Source of the DNA: Silvimonas iriomotensis
GTDB taxonomy: Bacteria; Pseudomonadota; Gammaproteobacteria; Burkholderiales; Chitinibacteraceae
Reading direction: 5' to 3'
DNA length: 64,000 nucleotides
Assembly: GCF_014645535.1 (NCBI RefSeq)
Contig: NZ_BMLX01000002.1
Coordinates: 558,001 to 622,000 of the forward strand
Under the pieces are notes generated by a model that made no database searches, had not been told where the DNA came from, and saw only the letters and a program-made list of their open reading frames with translations. Of the stretch, positions 34,288-42,378 are shown in pieces. Position 1 is the first letter of the stretch, and the number at the start of each line of letters is the position of its first letter. The translations under genes were made by a program, and so were the position numbers.

Positions 34288-34316
34288 GGGAAAGCAGCAA
34301 TGACTTTCCCTTTTTT
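34288..34316. terminator. Hairpin after the second tRNA-Gly
   Basis: GGGAAAG (34288-34294) and CTTTCCC (34304-34310) form the stem, with A7 before and T6 after, so it could work in both directions. It lies before tRNA-Cys, so either it is leaky or tRNA-Cys has its own promoter. Confidence 0.6.
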
Positions 34317-34328
34317 GCCAGTTAGCCT

Positions 34329-34402
34329 GGCGCGATAGCAAAGCGGTTATGCACCGGATTGCAAATCCGTGTAGGTCGGTTCGACTCCGGCTCGCGCCTC
34401 CA
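34329..34402 (+). tRNA. tRNA-Cys (GCA)
   Basis: This is a 74-base cloverleaf. The acceptor GGCGCGA pairs with TCGCGCC, with discriminator T and CCA. The anticodon arm CGGAT-TGCAAAT-type loop has GCA. The T arm has GGTTCGACTCC. A strong terminator follows. Confidence 0.96.
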
Positions 34403-34410
34403 GCTTCATC

Positions 34411-34440
34411 AAAAAAGCCATCCTCCAGGATGGCTTTTTT
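34411..34440. terminator. Bidirectional intrinsic terminator after tRNA-Cys
   Basis: AAAAAAGCCATCCT (34411-34424) and AGGATGGCTTTTTT (34427-34440) are perfectly complementary over 14 bp with a two-base loop and T-runs on both strands. It ends the tRNA transcript and the converging flavin-reductase operon. Confidence 0.88.
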
Positions 34441-34466
34441 GTTTTTCACTGCCGCGCTTCCAACCC

Positions 34467-36080
34467 TCAATACACATCCCGCTGGTAACGCGCTTCCCCG
34501 GCCAGCAGGTGCAGCCAGTCTTCACCCAGAAGATCAAGCAATGCGCGGTGTACGCCTGCGGCCATGCCTTGCTGGCTGCCGCATACGTACACTGCGGCGC
34601 CGTCTTCCACCCACTGGATGAGATCCGCGCCAGCTGCGCTGACCTGATCCTGCACGTAGCGGATGGCGTCGCCGTCGCGTGACCAGATGCGGTCCAGCCG
34701 TGCGATCACGCCCTGGTTTTGCCAGGCGGCCAGTTCTGCTTGCAGCAGGGCGTCATGGGCGACATTGCGTTCGCCAAAGATCAGCCAGTTACGGTGATGC
34801 CCGCGGGCGGCGCGGGTTTTCAGGTGCGCGCGCAGCCCGGCAAGGCCGGTGCCATTGCCGATCAAAATCAAGGGGCGGTCATCTGCCGGTGGATGAAAAC
34901 TGCGGTTGTTGCGGATGCGCAGGGCAATTGGCCCACCTGCGGGGGCGTATCGGGTCAGCCAACCGGAGGCAAGACCCGGGCGAAAGCCTTCTGCATGGTG
35001 CGGATCGGGATGACGCGCCTGCCGCACCAGCAGGTCCAGCGTGCCGTCTGCGGGGATGGAGGCGATTGAATACTCGCGATGCGCCAGCCGTGGCAGCGCG
35101 TCGATCTGGGCTTGGGCGCTGCCTTGCAATGGCGCATCCGGTTTCATCCGGGTTGCCAGTGCGGCGGCCAGTGTAACGCTTTGACCGTCCAGCAATACCG
35201 GCTCGTCTGCGCTGTAACCCAGCTCTGCCAGCCACTGCTGGACATACTCTGGCGCATGACAGGGGCCGACCTCTGCGATATCGCCCGCTTGCCAGGCAGG
35301 CAAGACGCCCGCCGCCGGTGCCAGCGAGAGCAAAAATACCGGATCACCCGCAGAGCCGGCATTCAGCCATTGCCGCGTCTGCAAAAGCCAGTCTGCGTAT
35401 TGCGGTGCTTCCCAATCTGCCATGGCCTTGCCGCCGGCCAGCGCTGATAACTGTTGTTGCCAGTGACGCAAGGCACCAGCGTCGGCGTTATCGACTTCGA
35501 TCAGATCAAACTGCGTGCGCGCGCCGTGGTGTTCCAGCCAGGCGGCCAGTTCATGCCCAAACGCGCAGAAATGACGGTAACTGCGATCGCCCAGCGCCAG
35601 CAGGCCATATTCAAGTTGCGCCAGCGCGCCCGCGGGCAGATGCGCGGCCTGACGCATGAAGCTGGCAGCTTCGTCCGGCGCGTCGCCCTCGCCCGTGGTG
35701 CTGACAATGAACAGCGCGCGGCGGTAGTCGGCCAGTTGTGCGGGCGCAAGCGCAGACAGCGGCATGCTGTGCGTGGCGACACCGGCTTGCGCCAGCGCGC
35801 TGGTGGTTTGCCGGGCCAGTTGTTCGGCATAACCGGTCTGGCTGGCCCAGACAACCAGGGTCACTTCCGCCGCACTGCCACGCGCTGGCGGCGGCGGTTT
35901 ACGCCGGGCGTGGCGGTTGAGAATCAGGCCGCAGCAACCGGCATACAGCACGATCACACCCAGCGCCTTGAGCTGATGCGCGCTGGCCATGCAACCAAGC
36001 AACAAGCCGGTCAGCGCCAGCAAGGCGCAAATCATCATGGCCGGACTGAATGGCCGGCGAGTCTGGGCGACGGCGCTCAT
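34467..36080 (-). CDS. Membrane-anchored flavodoxin/FNR reductase (CysJ/P450-reductase type)
   Basis: This protein is 537 residues. Two N-terminal membrane helices (about residues 10-50) precede a flavodoxin domain ('LVVWASQTGYAEQLARQTTSALAQAG', 'LFIVSTTGEGDAPDEA', 'LALGDRSYRHFCAFGHEL'). A ferredoxin-reductase half follows with FAD motif 'REYSIASIP', 'LASGWLTRY' and NADPH motifs 'LILIGNGTGLAGLRAHLK', 'IFGERN' and 'VYVCGSQQGMAAGV'. It should carry electrons from NADPH through FAD and FMN at the membrane. Its ATG overlaps the apbE stop (ATGA). It is last in the Fur-box operon. Confidence 0.88.
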   Translation of the reverse strand: MSAVAQTRRPFSPAMMICALLALTGLLLGCMASAHQLKALGVIVLYAGCCGLILNRHARRKPPPPARGSAAEVTLVVWASQTGYAEQLARQTTSALAQAGVATHSMPLSALAPAQLADYRRALFIVSTTGEGDAPDEAASFMRQAAHLPAGALAQLEYGLLALGDRSYRHFCAFGHELAAWLEHHGARTQFDLIEVDNADAGALRHWQQQLSALAGGKAMADWEAPQYADWLLQTRQWLNAGSAGDPVFLLSLAPAAGVLPAWQAGDIAEVGPCHAPEYVQQWLAELGYSADEPVLLDGQSVTLAAALATRMKPDAPLQGSAQAQIDALPRLAHREYSIASIPADGTLDLLVRQARHPDPHHAEGFRPGLASGWLTRYAPAGGPIALRIRNNRSFHPPADDRPLILIGNGTGLAGLRAHLKTRAARGHHRNWLIFGERNVAHDALLQAELAAWQNQGVIARLDRIWSRDGDAIRYVQDQVSAAGADLIQWVEDGAAVYVCGSQQGMAAGVHRALLDLLGEDWLHLLAGEARYQRDVY

Positions 36081-37135
36081 TCCAGCATCGCCGCCCAAGC
36101 TGCGCTGCATGTTTCGCGAAACCCCGTCGGGGTGCGCAGGATGAAACGTACAGCCAGATGATGCCGCTCCGCCACGGCCAGCCCGGCTTGCGGGCCCAGC
36201 ACGGTCAGCGCGGTGGACCATGCATCGGCCAGCATGCACTGGGCATGGATCACGGTCACGGAGGCCAGGGCGTGGCTGGCCGGGTAACCGGTGCGCGGGT
36301 CAATGGTGTGGGCGTAACGCTGGCGTTGCACGCGGTCGATGAAATAGCGGCGATAGTCGCCGGAGGTGGCCACGGCCAGTTCATGCAGTGCAATGCGATC
36401 CTGCTGCAGGGCGGTCTGCGGCTTGGCGTCGTCCTCAAGCGGCGGCGCTTCCAGATCCACCCACCAGGGCAAGCCGTCCGGCTTGATGCCCGCGCCACGC
36501 AGTTCGCCGCCGATTTCCACCAGGTGATGACTCAGGCCGGATTCGCCCAACCTGGCACTCACGGCGTCCACGGCAAAACCCTTGGCAATGGCGCACAGAT
36601 CCAGCGCCACGCCGCCGGGTTGGCGGATACGGCGGGTGGCGGCGTCCAGTTCGATCCGGGCCCAGCCACAAAACGCGCGCACGCGCAGGATTTCGGTCAG
36701 CGCCGGCGCGCTATCCCGCCGCGGGGCCGGGCCAAATCCCCAAAGGTTGACCAGTGCGGCAGCGGTCGGGTCGTAGGCGCCACCGCTCAACCTGGCGATG
36801 CGCAGCGCGGTATCGACCACATGAAAACAATCTGCCGGCAGCGTTACCCACTCACCCGCCGCAGCCTGGTTAAAACGGCTGATGTCCGAGTCGCCGCGCC
36901 AGTTGCTCATCTGCCGCACCACCTGGTCGAGCACCGCCACGATGGCGGCGTGGATCGTTGGCTCCGGCCGGGTTTCGGCATCCAGACATAGCACGCTCCA
37001 GGTGGTGCCCATGGTGTCGCCCGCAAAACGCAGCAAGCGCGCATGCGCGGGCGCCGGCCGCACGGCCTCTTGCAACAATGCCGGCGGGATCAGCACCCGC
37101 ACGGCGGGCGGGTTCAGTTCTGCGGACGTCACCAT
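36077..37135 (-). CDS. apbE: FAD:protein FMN transferase ApbE
   Basis: This 352-residue protein has ApbE motifs: 'DTMGTTWSVLCL', 'MSNWRGDSDISRFNQA', 'GGAYDPTAAALVNLWGFGP', 'ALDLCAIAKGFAVDAVSARL', 'EIGGELRGAGIKPDG' and 'YAHTIDPRTGYPASHALASVTV' (metal and FAD site). ApbE covalently attaches FMN to a Thr/Ser of target flavoproteins. No signal peptide is obvious, so it may act in the cytoplasm or through a non-cleaved route. Its neighbours suggest that a membrane electron-transfer protein in the same operon or nearby is its target. The gap to DUF4198 is four bases. Confidence 0.9.
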   Translation of the reverse strand: MVTSAELNPPAVRVLIPPALLQEAVRPAPAHARLLRFAGDTMGTTWSVLCLDAETRPEPTIHAAIVAVLDQVVRQMSNWRGDSDISRFNQAAAGEWVTLPADCFHVVDTALRIARLSGGAYDPTAAALVNLWGFGPAPRRDSAPALTEILRVRAFCGWARIELDAATRRIRQPGGVALDLCAIAKGFAVDAVSARLGESGLSHHLVEIGGELRGAGIKPDGLPWWVDLEAPPLEDDAKPQTALQQDRIALHELAVATSGDYRRYFIDRVQRQRYAHTIDPRTGYPASHALASVTVIHAQCMLADAWSTALTVLGPQAGLAVAERHHLAVRFILRTPTGFRETCSAAWAAMLE

Positions 37136-37139
37136 GGTG

Positions 37140-37961
37140 TTACTGCGGCATCACTTCAAAGGTGGCGATATACGATGCACGGCGTTCCGTGGCCGGCTTG
37201 AGCGAAGCCTTGGCGTCAGTGATTTCTGCACCCAGCCAGTACATGCCGGCTGCCGGCCATTTCACGCTGAATTTGCCGTCGGCATCGGTGGTGACATTGA
37301 ATTCGCCAGTCTGATCACGATAGCGTTTGCCACCAGGCAGGATGCTGACCTTGACGTTGCTGGCCGGCTTGCCGTCAAGCAGCAGACGGAAGCTGGCGGC
37401 AGTCTCGGCCAGGAGATCATTGGGGTGCGTCACCGGCGCCAGTTCCAGGCCCTGCCCCGTCGGCTTGAGTGCAGCGGTGCCAGGCTTGCCGCGGGTCACA
37501 AAAGACTCAACGCGGTTCTGGGTTTGCGTCACTTTCAGGTCTTGCGCGTCGGCCGGGACTTCTTTGGCAAAGGTCTGCGCATCACCGCGCCAGCGCTTGT
37601 TGGCGCCGTTAAGCTTGTAGTTGGCGAACAAGCCATCGCTGACCACGGCGATCTTGTACGTGCCTTCCTGAGTGAGGTTGAGATCAAACACGCTGCGGTG
37701 CTTGCCCGTGCCGGTGTTCTCCGGCTTCACCTGGCTGCCATCCGGCGCGGTGACTTGCAGGCCATCCAGGCGCAGCGGGAAATCTTCAAAGTAAAAGAGG
37801 TCGTTCGAGACTGCGGCATCGACCGTCACCCAGGTATCGCTACCCGAAAGCACGGTGGCAGACGGCAGCAGCCACTGGCGGTGGGCCTGGGCCTCCAGCG
37901 GCAACAAGGCGGCAATGGCGAGGAAGGACGCGGGCAGCAGCTTTTTCATGGCAAGTTTCAT
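37140..37961 (-). CDS. Periplasmic DUF4198 protein
   Basis: This 273-residue protein has a signal peptide ending near LPLEAQA. The mature start 'HRQWLLPSATVLSGSDTWVTVDAAVSNDLFYFEDFPL' and the Ig-like domains with 'SFRLLLDGKPASNVKVSILPGGKRYRDQTGEFNVTTDADGKFSVKWPAAGMYWL' are DUF4198 features. DUF4198 proteins occur in nickel, cobalt and iron uptake loci and are presumed metal-related. CAGGAG lies six bases before the chosen ATG. Confidence 0.88.
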   Translation of the reverse strand: MKLAMKKLLPASFLAIAALLPLEAQAHRQWLLPSATVLSGSDTWVTVDAAVSNDLFYFEDFPLRLDGLQVTAPDGSQVKPENTGTGKHRSVFDLNLTQEGTYKIAVVSDGLFANYKLNGANKRWRGDAQTFAKEVPADAQDLKVTQTQNRVESFVTRGKPGTAALKPTGQGLELAPVTHPNDLLAETAASFRLLLDGKPASNVKVSILPGGKRYRDQTGEFNVTTDADGKFSVKWPAAGMYWLGAEITDAKASLKPATERRASYIATFEVMPQ

Positions 37962-37978
37962 GGCGGCTCCTGAGGGCA

Positions 37979-38503
37979 TTACGGCTTGAGGTTGACGGTG
38001 ACGCTACCCAGTTCGTGCTCGCCTTTGGCGCTGGCCGTGGCGGGCGCTTTGGGCGGCCAGGTAAACGGCACGCGCACCAGTTCATGGCCACCGGCTTCGC
38101 GGGCGGTTTCGACCACCAGCTGGTAATCGCCCGCCGACAGCTTGCCCAGCGGGGCCTTGCCATCGGTAAAGGTCAGGGCTTGTTCACCCGGCACTTTGGT
38201 CGCACCGGTAATGCCGTCTGCCGGCACGGTCAGATCACGCCCGGCCTTGCGCCACCACTGGCGCAGGTCTTTCAGCCACTTGGTGCCTTCGGCATTGGGC
38301 TTCTTGCCGTCGTACCACACCGCCAGTGTCGATACCGGGGTCTGATCGGTGTGTTCGATCCACATGGCCACGTAGGGGCGGTGATATTCCGCCACCGCCA
38401 GTTGCGGCAGTTCGACCTTGACCGAGAGGTCCGCAGCCATTGCAGTGCCCGCCAGCGGCGCAGCAGCCATACCGGTCAGCGTGACCGTGAGTAAACGACG
38501 CAT
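37979..38503 (-). CDS. Periplasmic DUF2271 protein
   Basis: This 174-residue protein has a signal peptide (LAGTAMAA). The mature domain 'LSVKVELPQLAVAEYHRPYVAMWIEHTDQTPVSTLAVWYDGKKPNAEGTKWLKDLRQWWRKAGR' and 'DGITGATKVPGEQALTFTDGKAPLGKLSAGDYQLVVETAREAGGHELVRVPF' is the DUF2271 pattern. It is consistently found beside PepSY and ApbE genes; its role is unknown but probably in periplasmic flavin or metal handling. It starts 26 bases downstream of the PepSY gene's stop. Confidence 0.88.
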   Translation of the reverse strand: MRRLLTVTLTGMAAAPLAGTAMAADLSVKVELPQLAVAEYHRPYVAMWIEHTDQTPVSTLAVWYDGKKPNAEGTKWLKDLRQWWRKAGRDLTVPADGITGATKVPGEQALTFTDGKAPLGKLSAGDYQLVVETAREAGGHELVRVPFTWPPKAPATASAKGEHELGSVTVNLKP

Positions 38504-38529
38504 ATCAAACCCTTGATAAGAAATGTTGA

Positions 38530-39174
38530 TCAATGAATGAACAGCAAAGCCAGCACCAGCGGCAAAACCACGCCCAGGCCCACCAGCGGCCAGGTGGCAA
38601 CGCGGCCGCCCGCATGCAGCTTCAGCAAAAACAGCCCGGTCAGGCAGAACACCAGACAGGACACGGCAAACCCGTCCAGAAACCAGTTCCAGGCTTTGCC
38701 GGTGTTACGCCCTTTGTGCAGATCGTTCAGATACGACACCCAGCCGCGCGTGGTCAGTTCGTAATGCGCGGCACCATCGGCCAGTTGCACGCTGACCCAG
38801 GCATCGCCACCCGGCCGGGGCAGCGCGATGTAGACCTCGTCGGCAGAGAACTCTGCCTCGTGCCCGGCCGCTTCGATCCCCATGGTGTTCTGCAACCACG
38901 TTGCCAGTTCTGGCGGCACCGGGCCTTTGTCGGCGTGCGGCAGTTGCTTGAGGTTTTGCAGTAACGGCGCCGGTACGCGGGCATCGCGTTTTTCTACATG
39001 GGGGTGCGCTTCAATCTGTGCCGCGTGATTGAGCGTGATGCCGGTAATGGCGAAAAGCAGCATGCCGATCAGGCACAGGGCCGAGCTGATCCAGTGCCAG
39101 CGGTGCAGATGCTTGAGCCAGAACGCCCGCTGCTGCCGGCTGGCGGCGGGCTGGTTTTCAATGAGGGCCGACAT
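38530..39174 (-). CDS. PepSY-associated transmembrane protein
   Basis: This 214-residue protein has an N-terminal 'WLKHLHRWHWISSALCLIGMLLFAITGITLNHAAQIEA', the PepSY-TM helix with conserved HRWHW. A periplasmic PepSY-like domain follows ('EVYIALPRPGGDAWVSVQLADGAAHYELTTRGWVSYLNDLHKGRNTGKAWNWFLD'), then two more helices ('FAVSCLVFCLTGLFLLKLH', 'LVGLGVVLPLVLALLFIH'). These proteins resemble ferric-siderophore reductases, with membrane histidines that may bind heme or flavin. It is first in the operon, about 70 bases downstream of a Fur box. Confidence 0.88.
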   Translation of the reverse strand: MSALIENQPAASRQQRAFWLKHLHRWHWISSALCLIGMLLFAITGITLNHAAQIEAHPHVEKRDARVPAPLLQNLKQLPHADKGPVPPELATWLQNTMGIEAAGHEAEFSADEVYIALPRPGGDAWVSVQLADGAAHYELTTRGWVSYLNDLHKGRNTGKAWNWFLDGFAVSCLVFCLTGLFLLKLHAGGRVATWPLVGLGVVLPLVLALLFIH

Positions 39175-39242
39175 GGGCGCGAATAGGTATCCAGGGAGCG
39201 TGCCGGCCAGCATGAGTGCGGCAGCATCGGTATCGTTGTTTT

Positions 39243-39261
39243 AATAATGATAATCGTTATC
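39243..39261. promoter_or_regulatory. Fur box
   Basis: AATAATGATAATCGTTATC matches the Fur consensus GATAATGATAATCATTATC at 17 of 19 positions. It lies 69 bases upstream of the PepSY protein's start, so the five-gene operon is probably repressed by Fur with iron. Confidence 0.85.
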
Positions 39262-39327
39262 AACAAATCGATGCAACGGGATGTATGTATCAGGTTTGTG
39301 GCAAAGAGCGGCCTGCGCGGTGCCAAC

Positions 39328-39354
39328 AAAAAAGCCAGCATTGGCGCTGGCTTT
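39328..39354 (-). terminator. Intrinsic terminator after tag
   Basis: AAAGCCAGC (39331-39339) and GCTGGCTTT (39346-39354) form a 9-bp stem; on the minus strand a T6 run follows. It lies just beyond the tag stop and separates it from the Fur-controlled promoter. Confidence 0.85.
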
Positions 39355-39380
39355 CAAGGTGCGGGCAGGCACAACGGGCG

Positions 39381-39998
39381 TCAGGTCTGCCCTGCCGGTT
39401 TGCTGAAGGCCGCCCGTGCCCGCGCCACCTGTGCCCGGATCACGCAGTCCGGCGCGTGGTCATTCACCAGCCCCATGGCCTGCATGAAGGCGTACACCGT
39501 GGTGGGGCCAACAAACTTCCAGCCGCGCTTTTTCAGCTCTTTGGACAGCGCCTCAGACTCGGCCGAGGTGGCGATCGGCGGGCCGTCCGGAATCCGCGCC
39601 TGGGCGGGTTCATACCGCCAGAAAAACGCCGCCAGCGAGCCCTCTCTGGCCACCATTTCCTGCGCGCGTTGTGCGTTGTTGATCACCGCTTCGATCTTGC
39701 CGCGATGTCGCACAATGCCTGCATCCAGGACAAGGCGTTCGACATCGGCCGCGGTAAAGGTGGCGATGTGGTTGAAATCAAAACCGGCAAACGCCGCCCG
39801 AAAACCCGGCCGCTTGGTCAGGATGGTGCGCCAGCTCAGGCCGGACTGGAATCCTTCCAGACTGAGCTTTTCAAACAGGCGCTGGTCATTGCTGACCGGG
39901 TAGCCCCATTCCTGGTCGTGGTAGTCCAGATAATCCGGCGTGGCGGCGCACCAGTGGCAGCGCAATTGCCCATCCGGGCCGGGCTCGGTTCTGCTCAT
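39381..39998 (-). CDS. tag: DNA-3-methyladenine glycosylase I
   Basis: This 205-residue protein has Tag motifs: 'RCHWCAATPDYLDYHDQEWGYPVSNDQRLFEKLSLEGFQSGLSWRTILTKRPGFRAAFAGFD' includes the zinc Cys and the Glu/Trp base pocket. 'GIVRHRGKIEAVINNAQR' and 'KFVGPTTVYAFMQAMGLVNDHAPDC' carry the rest of the snap and zinc ligands. It removes 3-methyladenine from DNA. The start at 39998 gives the usual short N-terminus. Confidence 0.93.
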   Translation of the reverse strand: MSRTEPGPDGQLRCHWCAATPDYLDYHDQEWGYPVSNDQRLFEKLSLEGFQSGLSWRTILTKRPGFRAAFAGFDFNHIATFTAADVERLVLDAGIVRHRGKIEAVINNAQRAQEMVAREGSLAAFFWRYEPAQARIPDGPPIATSAESEALSKELKKRGWKFVGPTTVYAFMQAMGLVNDHAPDCVIRAQVARARAAFSKPAGQT

Positions 39999-40075
39999 GT
40001 GTGGTCTCTGCTGGCGTGGTGGATGCCTGCTGAGGCTAGCAGAAATTTGCGGCCACCGTGGTGGCGGCCACGTCA

Positions 40076-41035
40076 TCACGCCATGGTAAACACCGTGCGC
40101 AACTGGCTGTCGGCCTGCCCCCAGACCTCCGCCAGCCGGGACAGCGGCACGGCTTGCGCCTTGACCTGCAATTGCGCGGGGATCACCGCCGCCAGCACTT
40201 GTGCCACCACATGCAACAAGCGCGGCAGCGGCACACTGCCAATGCCGCTGCCCATCAGGTTGATGGCGGTGGCGCGCAGCACGGCGGCGGGCAAGCTGAT
40301 TTCAGCGCCGCTGATCGAGCCGATCTGCACAAAGCGCAACTGATGGCCTTCCGGCAGTGTTTTGGCCGCCGTGATCAATGTCGTGCGGGCGCTGGGGCCC
40401 CACAGATAATCCAGCACCACATCGACGCCGGCGGCCAGGTGCGGCGCCAGTGCAGCGGCGAGCGCGTCTTCTGGCTGATCAAGTGAAATCACCACATCCG
40501 CCCCCGCTGCGCGGAGCCAGTCCAGCGCGGCCGGGTTGCGGCCAGTAGCAATGATCTTGCCCGCGCCCAGATAGCGGGCAATCTGCACGGCAAGGCGGCC
40601 CGATGCGCCGGTAGCGCCATTCACCAGCACGGTTTCGCCCTGGACAAAGCCGGCGCGTTCCACCAGCGCGGCCCAGCACGACATCCCCGGAATCGCCACC
40701 GCAGCGGCGGTTACGTCATCAAGCCCGGCGGGCACCGGCACGCATTGCGCTGCATCGACCACGGTGTATTCGGCCAGCGCGCCAAACGGCGCCTGCGGCG
40801 AGAAAAAATACACGCGCTGGCCGTTCTCCAGCTGCCCGACGCCATCGACACCCGCGACAAACGGGAACACGCCGTGCGAGGAATAATGCGTGCCAGAGGC
40901 CTTGGCCCGCGCCAGTTGACTGAGTGCCGCGGCGGCGACGCGCACAAGGTGCTGGCCGGGCGCGGCAACGGGTTTTTCAAAGTCAGCAAAAGCAGGCGGC
41001 TGGCCTGCCAGGGTTACGACAGCAGCTTTCATCAT
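40076..41035 (-). CDS. Zinc-independent quinone oxidoreductase/medium-chain dehydrogenase
   Basis: This 319-residue MDR-family protein has the N-terminal GroES-like domain ('KPVAAPGQHLVRVAAAALSQLARAKASGTHYSS'). The NADP site is in 'ETVLVNGATGASGRLAVQIARYLGAGKIIATGRNPAALDWLRAAGADVVI', and 'GVDVVLDYLWGP' follows. It lacks the GHE zinc motif of alcohol dehydrogenases, so it is closer to quinone or enone reductases. AAGGAG lies before ATG 41035. It follows an 83-residue unknown gene by 44 bases and is divergent from an AraC regulator, its possible controller. Confidence 0.87.
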   Translation of the reverse strand: MMKAAVVTLAGQPPAFADFEKPVAAPGQHLVRVAAAALSQLARAKASGTHYSSHGVFPFVAGVDGVGQLENGQRVYFFSPQAPFGALAEYTVVDAAQCVPVPAGLDDVTAAAVAIPGMSCWAALVERAGFVQGETVLVNGATGASGRLAVQIARYLGAGKIIATGRNPAALDWLRAAGADVVISLDQPEDALAAALAPHLAAGVDVVLDYLWGPSARTTLITAAKTLPEGHQLRFVQIGSISGAEISLPAAVLRATAINLMGSGIGSVPLPRLLHVVAQVLAAVIPAQLQVKAQAVPLSRLAEVWGQADSQLRTVFTMA

Positions 41036-41079
41036 GATGGCTCCTTAAAGCAAAATCAGCAGGGTCAACAGGGGTGGGA

Positions 41080-41331
41080 TCAGCGCGTGGCCAGCCACTG
41101 CCGCAGCGCGGCGTCACGCACTTCCAGCACGTCAAACAGGCCCAGCGCCCGCAGCGCTGGCAGTGCGGCGGTCATATCGGCCGCCGCTTGCTGGTGGCTG
41201 GCGGCATCGGCGTGGGGATCAAGCCAGACGGCGGCATTGAAGAGGAAGGCGCCGACCGTGCCTTTGCGCACGGGGGTACCGGCCAGTTCAATCTGGTTCT
41301 GGTCATCGGGCAGCAAGTCTTCAGCGCGCAT
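41080..41331 (-). CDS. Hypothetical 83-residue protein
   Basis: This is a soluble 83-residue protein with 'PDDQNQIELAGTPVRKGTVGAFLFNAAVWLDPHADAASHQQAAADMTAALPALRALGLFDVLEVRDAALRQWLATR'-type composition. It has a short beta start and a long C-terminal helix pair. AGGAA lies eight bases upstream of its ATG. I do not recognise a family with certainty. It is in a probable operon with the quinone oxidoreductase and lies between it and the divergent AraC gene. Confidence 0.6.
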   Translation of the reverse strand: MRAEDLLPDDQNQIELAGTPVRKGTVGAFLFNAAVWLDPHADAASHQQAAADMTAALPALRALGLFDVLEVRDAALRQWLATR

Positions 41332-41424
41332 GATCTGTGTTCCTGTTGTGAGATGACATCCAGTCTAGGCATACTGGGCTGGTCGGTCTCCGGCATGGAG
41401 GCCATTCGATACGGTATTTCGGCC

Positions 41425-42216
41425 ATGGACGATCTGATTATCCGGCCTGATCTGGTGCGCTCTTCCGCCGGCCCGTTTCTGGCTGCGGCAGAACTCACGC
41501 GGGATGCGGTCCGCGTAACGCCCGCGCACAGCCATGAACGCGGGCAACTGGTGGGCGCGCTGCATGGCTTGATCTCGATCGGGCTGGACCGGCAGCAGTG
41601 GGTGGTGCCCGCCGTGCATGCCATCTGGATACCGCCGCACTGGACGCACTCCTTGCGCTCGTTCGGCCCGTTTGCCGGCTGGAGTGTGTTTATTGCTCAG
41701 CCGCATTGCGCCGGTCTGCCCGCGGCACCGCGTTCGATCAAAACCACGCCGTTACTGCGTGAGGCCGCACGGCGCGCGGCCACCTGGCCCGGCACGACAC
41801 TGGATGCAGCGCAAACACGGATTGCCGGGATCATCCTGGACGAAGTGGCCGCGGCACAGCCTGAGGCTCTGGGTTTGCTGCAACCGGCAGACCCGCGCCT
41901 GATCCGCATTGCCGACGCGCTGGCGGCAGATCTGTCAGACAGCCGCAACCAGGAAGACTGGGCGTCGTGGGCCGGCTTGTCGCCCAGAACGCTCAGCCGG
42001 CACTGGCTGGCAGACACCGGCATGACCTTTGGCGAGTGGCGACAACAAGCGCGGTTGTTGCGGGCGCTGGAGCTGATTGCCGACCGCGTGCCGGTCACCA
42101 ATATCGCGCTGGAACTGGGTTATGACAACGTCAGCGCGTTTATCGAGATGTTCCGCCGCGCCCTGGGCACAACGCCGGGCCGGTATCTGGCAGAAACAGC
42201 GCCAGACCCGCGCTGA
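41425..42216 (+). CDS. AraC-family regulator with cupin sensor
   Basis: This protein is about 263 residues. The N-terminal cupin half has 'RVTPAHSHERGQLVGALHGLISIGLDRQQWVVPAVHAIWIPPHWTHSLRSFGPFAGWSVFI'. The C-terminal half has two AraC helix-turn-helix units ('WASWAGLSPRTLSRHWLADTGMTFGEWRQQARLLRALELIADRVPVTNIALELGYDNVSAFIEMFRRALGTTPGRYL'). Starts at 41353 and 41395 are also open; 41425 leaves room for a promoter between it and the divergent gene. It probably controls that gene pair. Confidence 0.85.
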   Translation: MDDLIIRPDLVRSSAGPFLAAAELTRDAVRVTPAHSHERGQLVGALHGLISIGLDRQQWVVPAVHAIWIPPHWTHSLRSFGPFAGWSVFIAQPHCAGLPAAPRSIKTTPLLREAARRAATWPGTTLDAAQTRIAGIILDEVAAAQPEALGLLQPADPRLIRIADALAADLSDSRNQEDWASWAGLSPRTLSRHWLADTGMTFGEWRQQARLLRALELIADRVPVTNIALELGYDNVSAFIEMFRRALGTTPGRYLAETAPDPR

Positions 42217-42282
42217 TGCGCCCCTGATGCCTGGCTGGGGTCGCGGCAGTTTCGCCACACCCTGCGCAACGGTGTTTCAAAA

Positions 42283-42302
42283 GAGAGTCATTCTCATTTA
42301 TA
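42283..42302. promoter_or_regulatory. Fur-box-like site before DUF2946/TonB receptor
   Basis: GAGAGTCATTCTCATTTATA resembles the GAGAATGATTCTCATT form of Fur sites on one half but is weaker on the other. It lies about 77 bases before the DUF2946 start. Iron control is therefore plausible, not proven. Confidence 0.45.
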
Positions 42303-42378
42303 TTGCGGGCGTCGCTCCGCACCGGGGCGGGTTTTTCATCCATTTCTTGCTGAGCGCCCTGCGCGCCCGGCCCGCACC

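Noticed and set aside
34111-34338. Open frames running through the tRNA-Gly copies
   Set aside because: The tandem identical tRNAs give an artificial repeated peptide; the cloverleaf structures explain the sequence.
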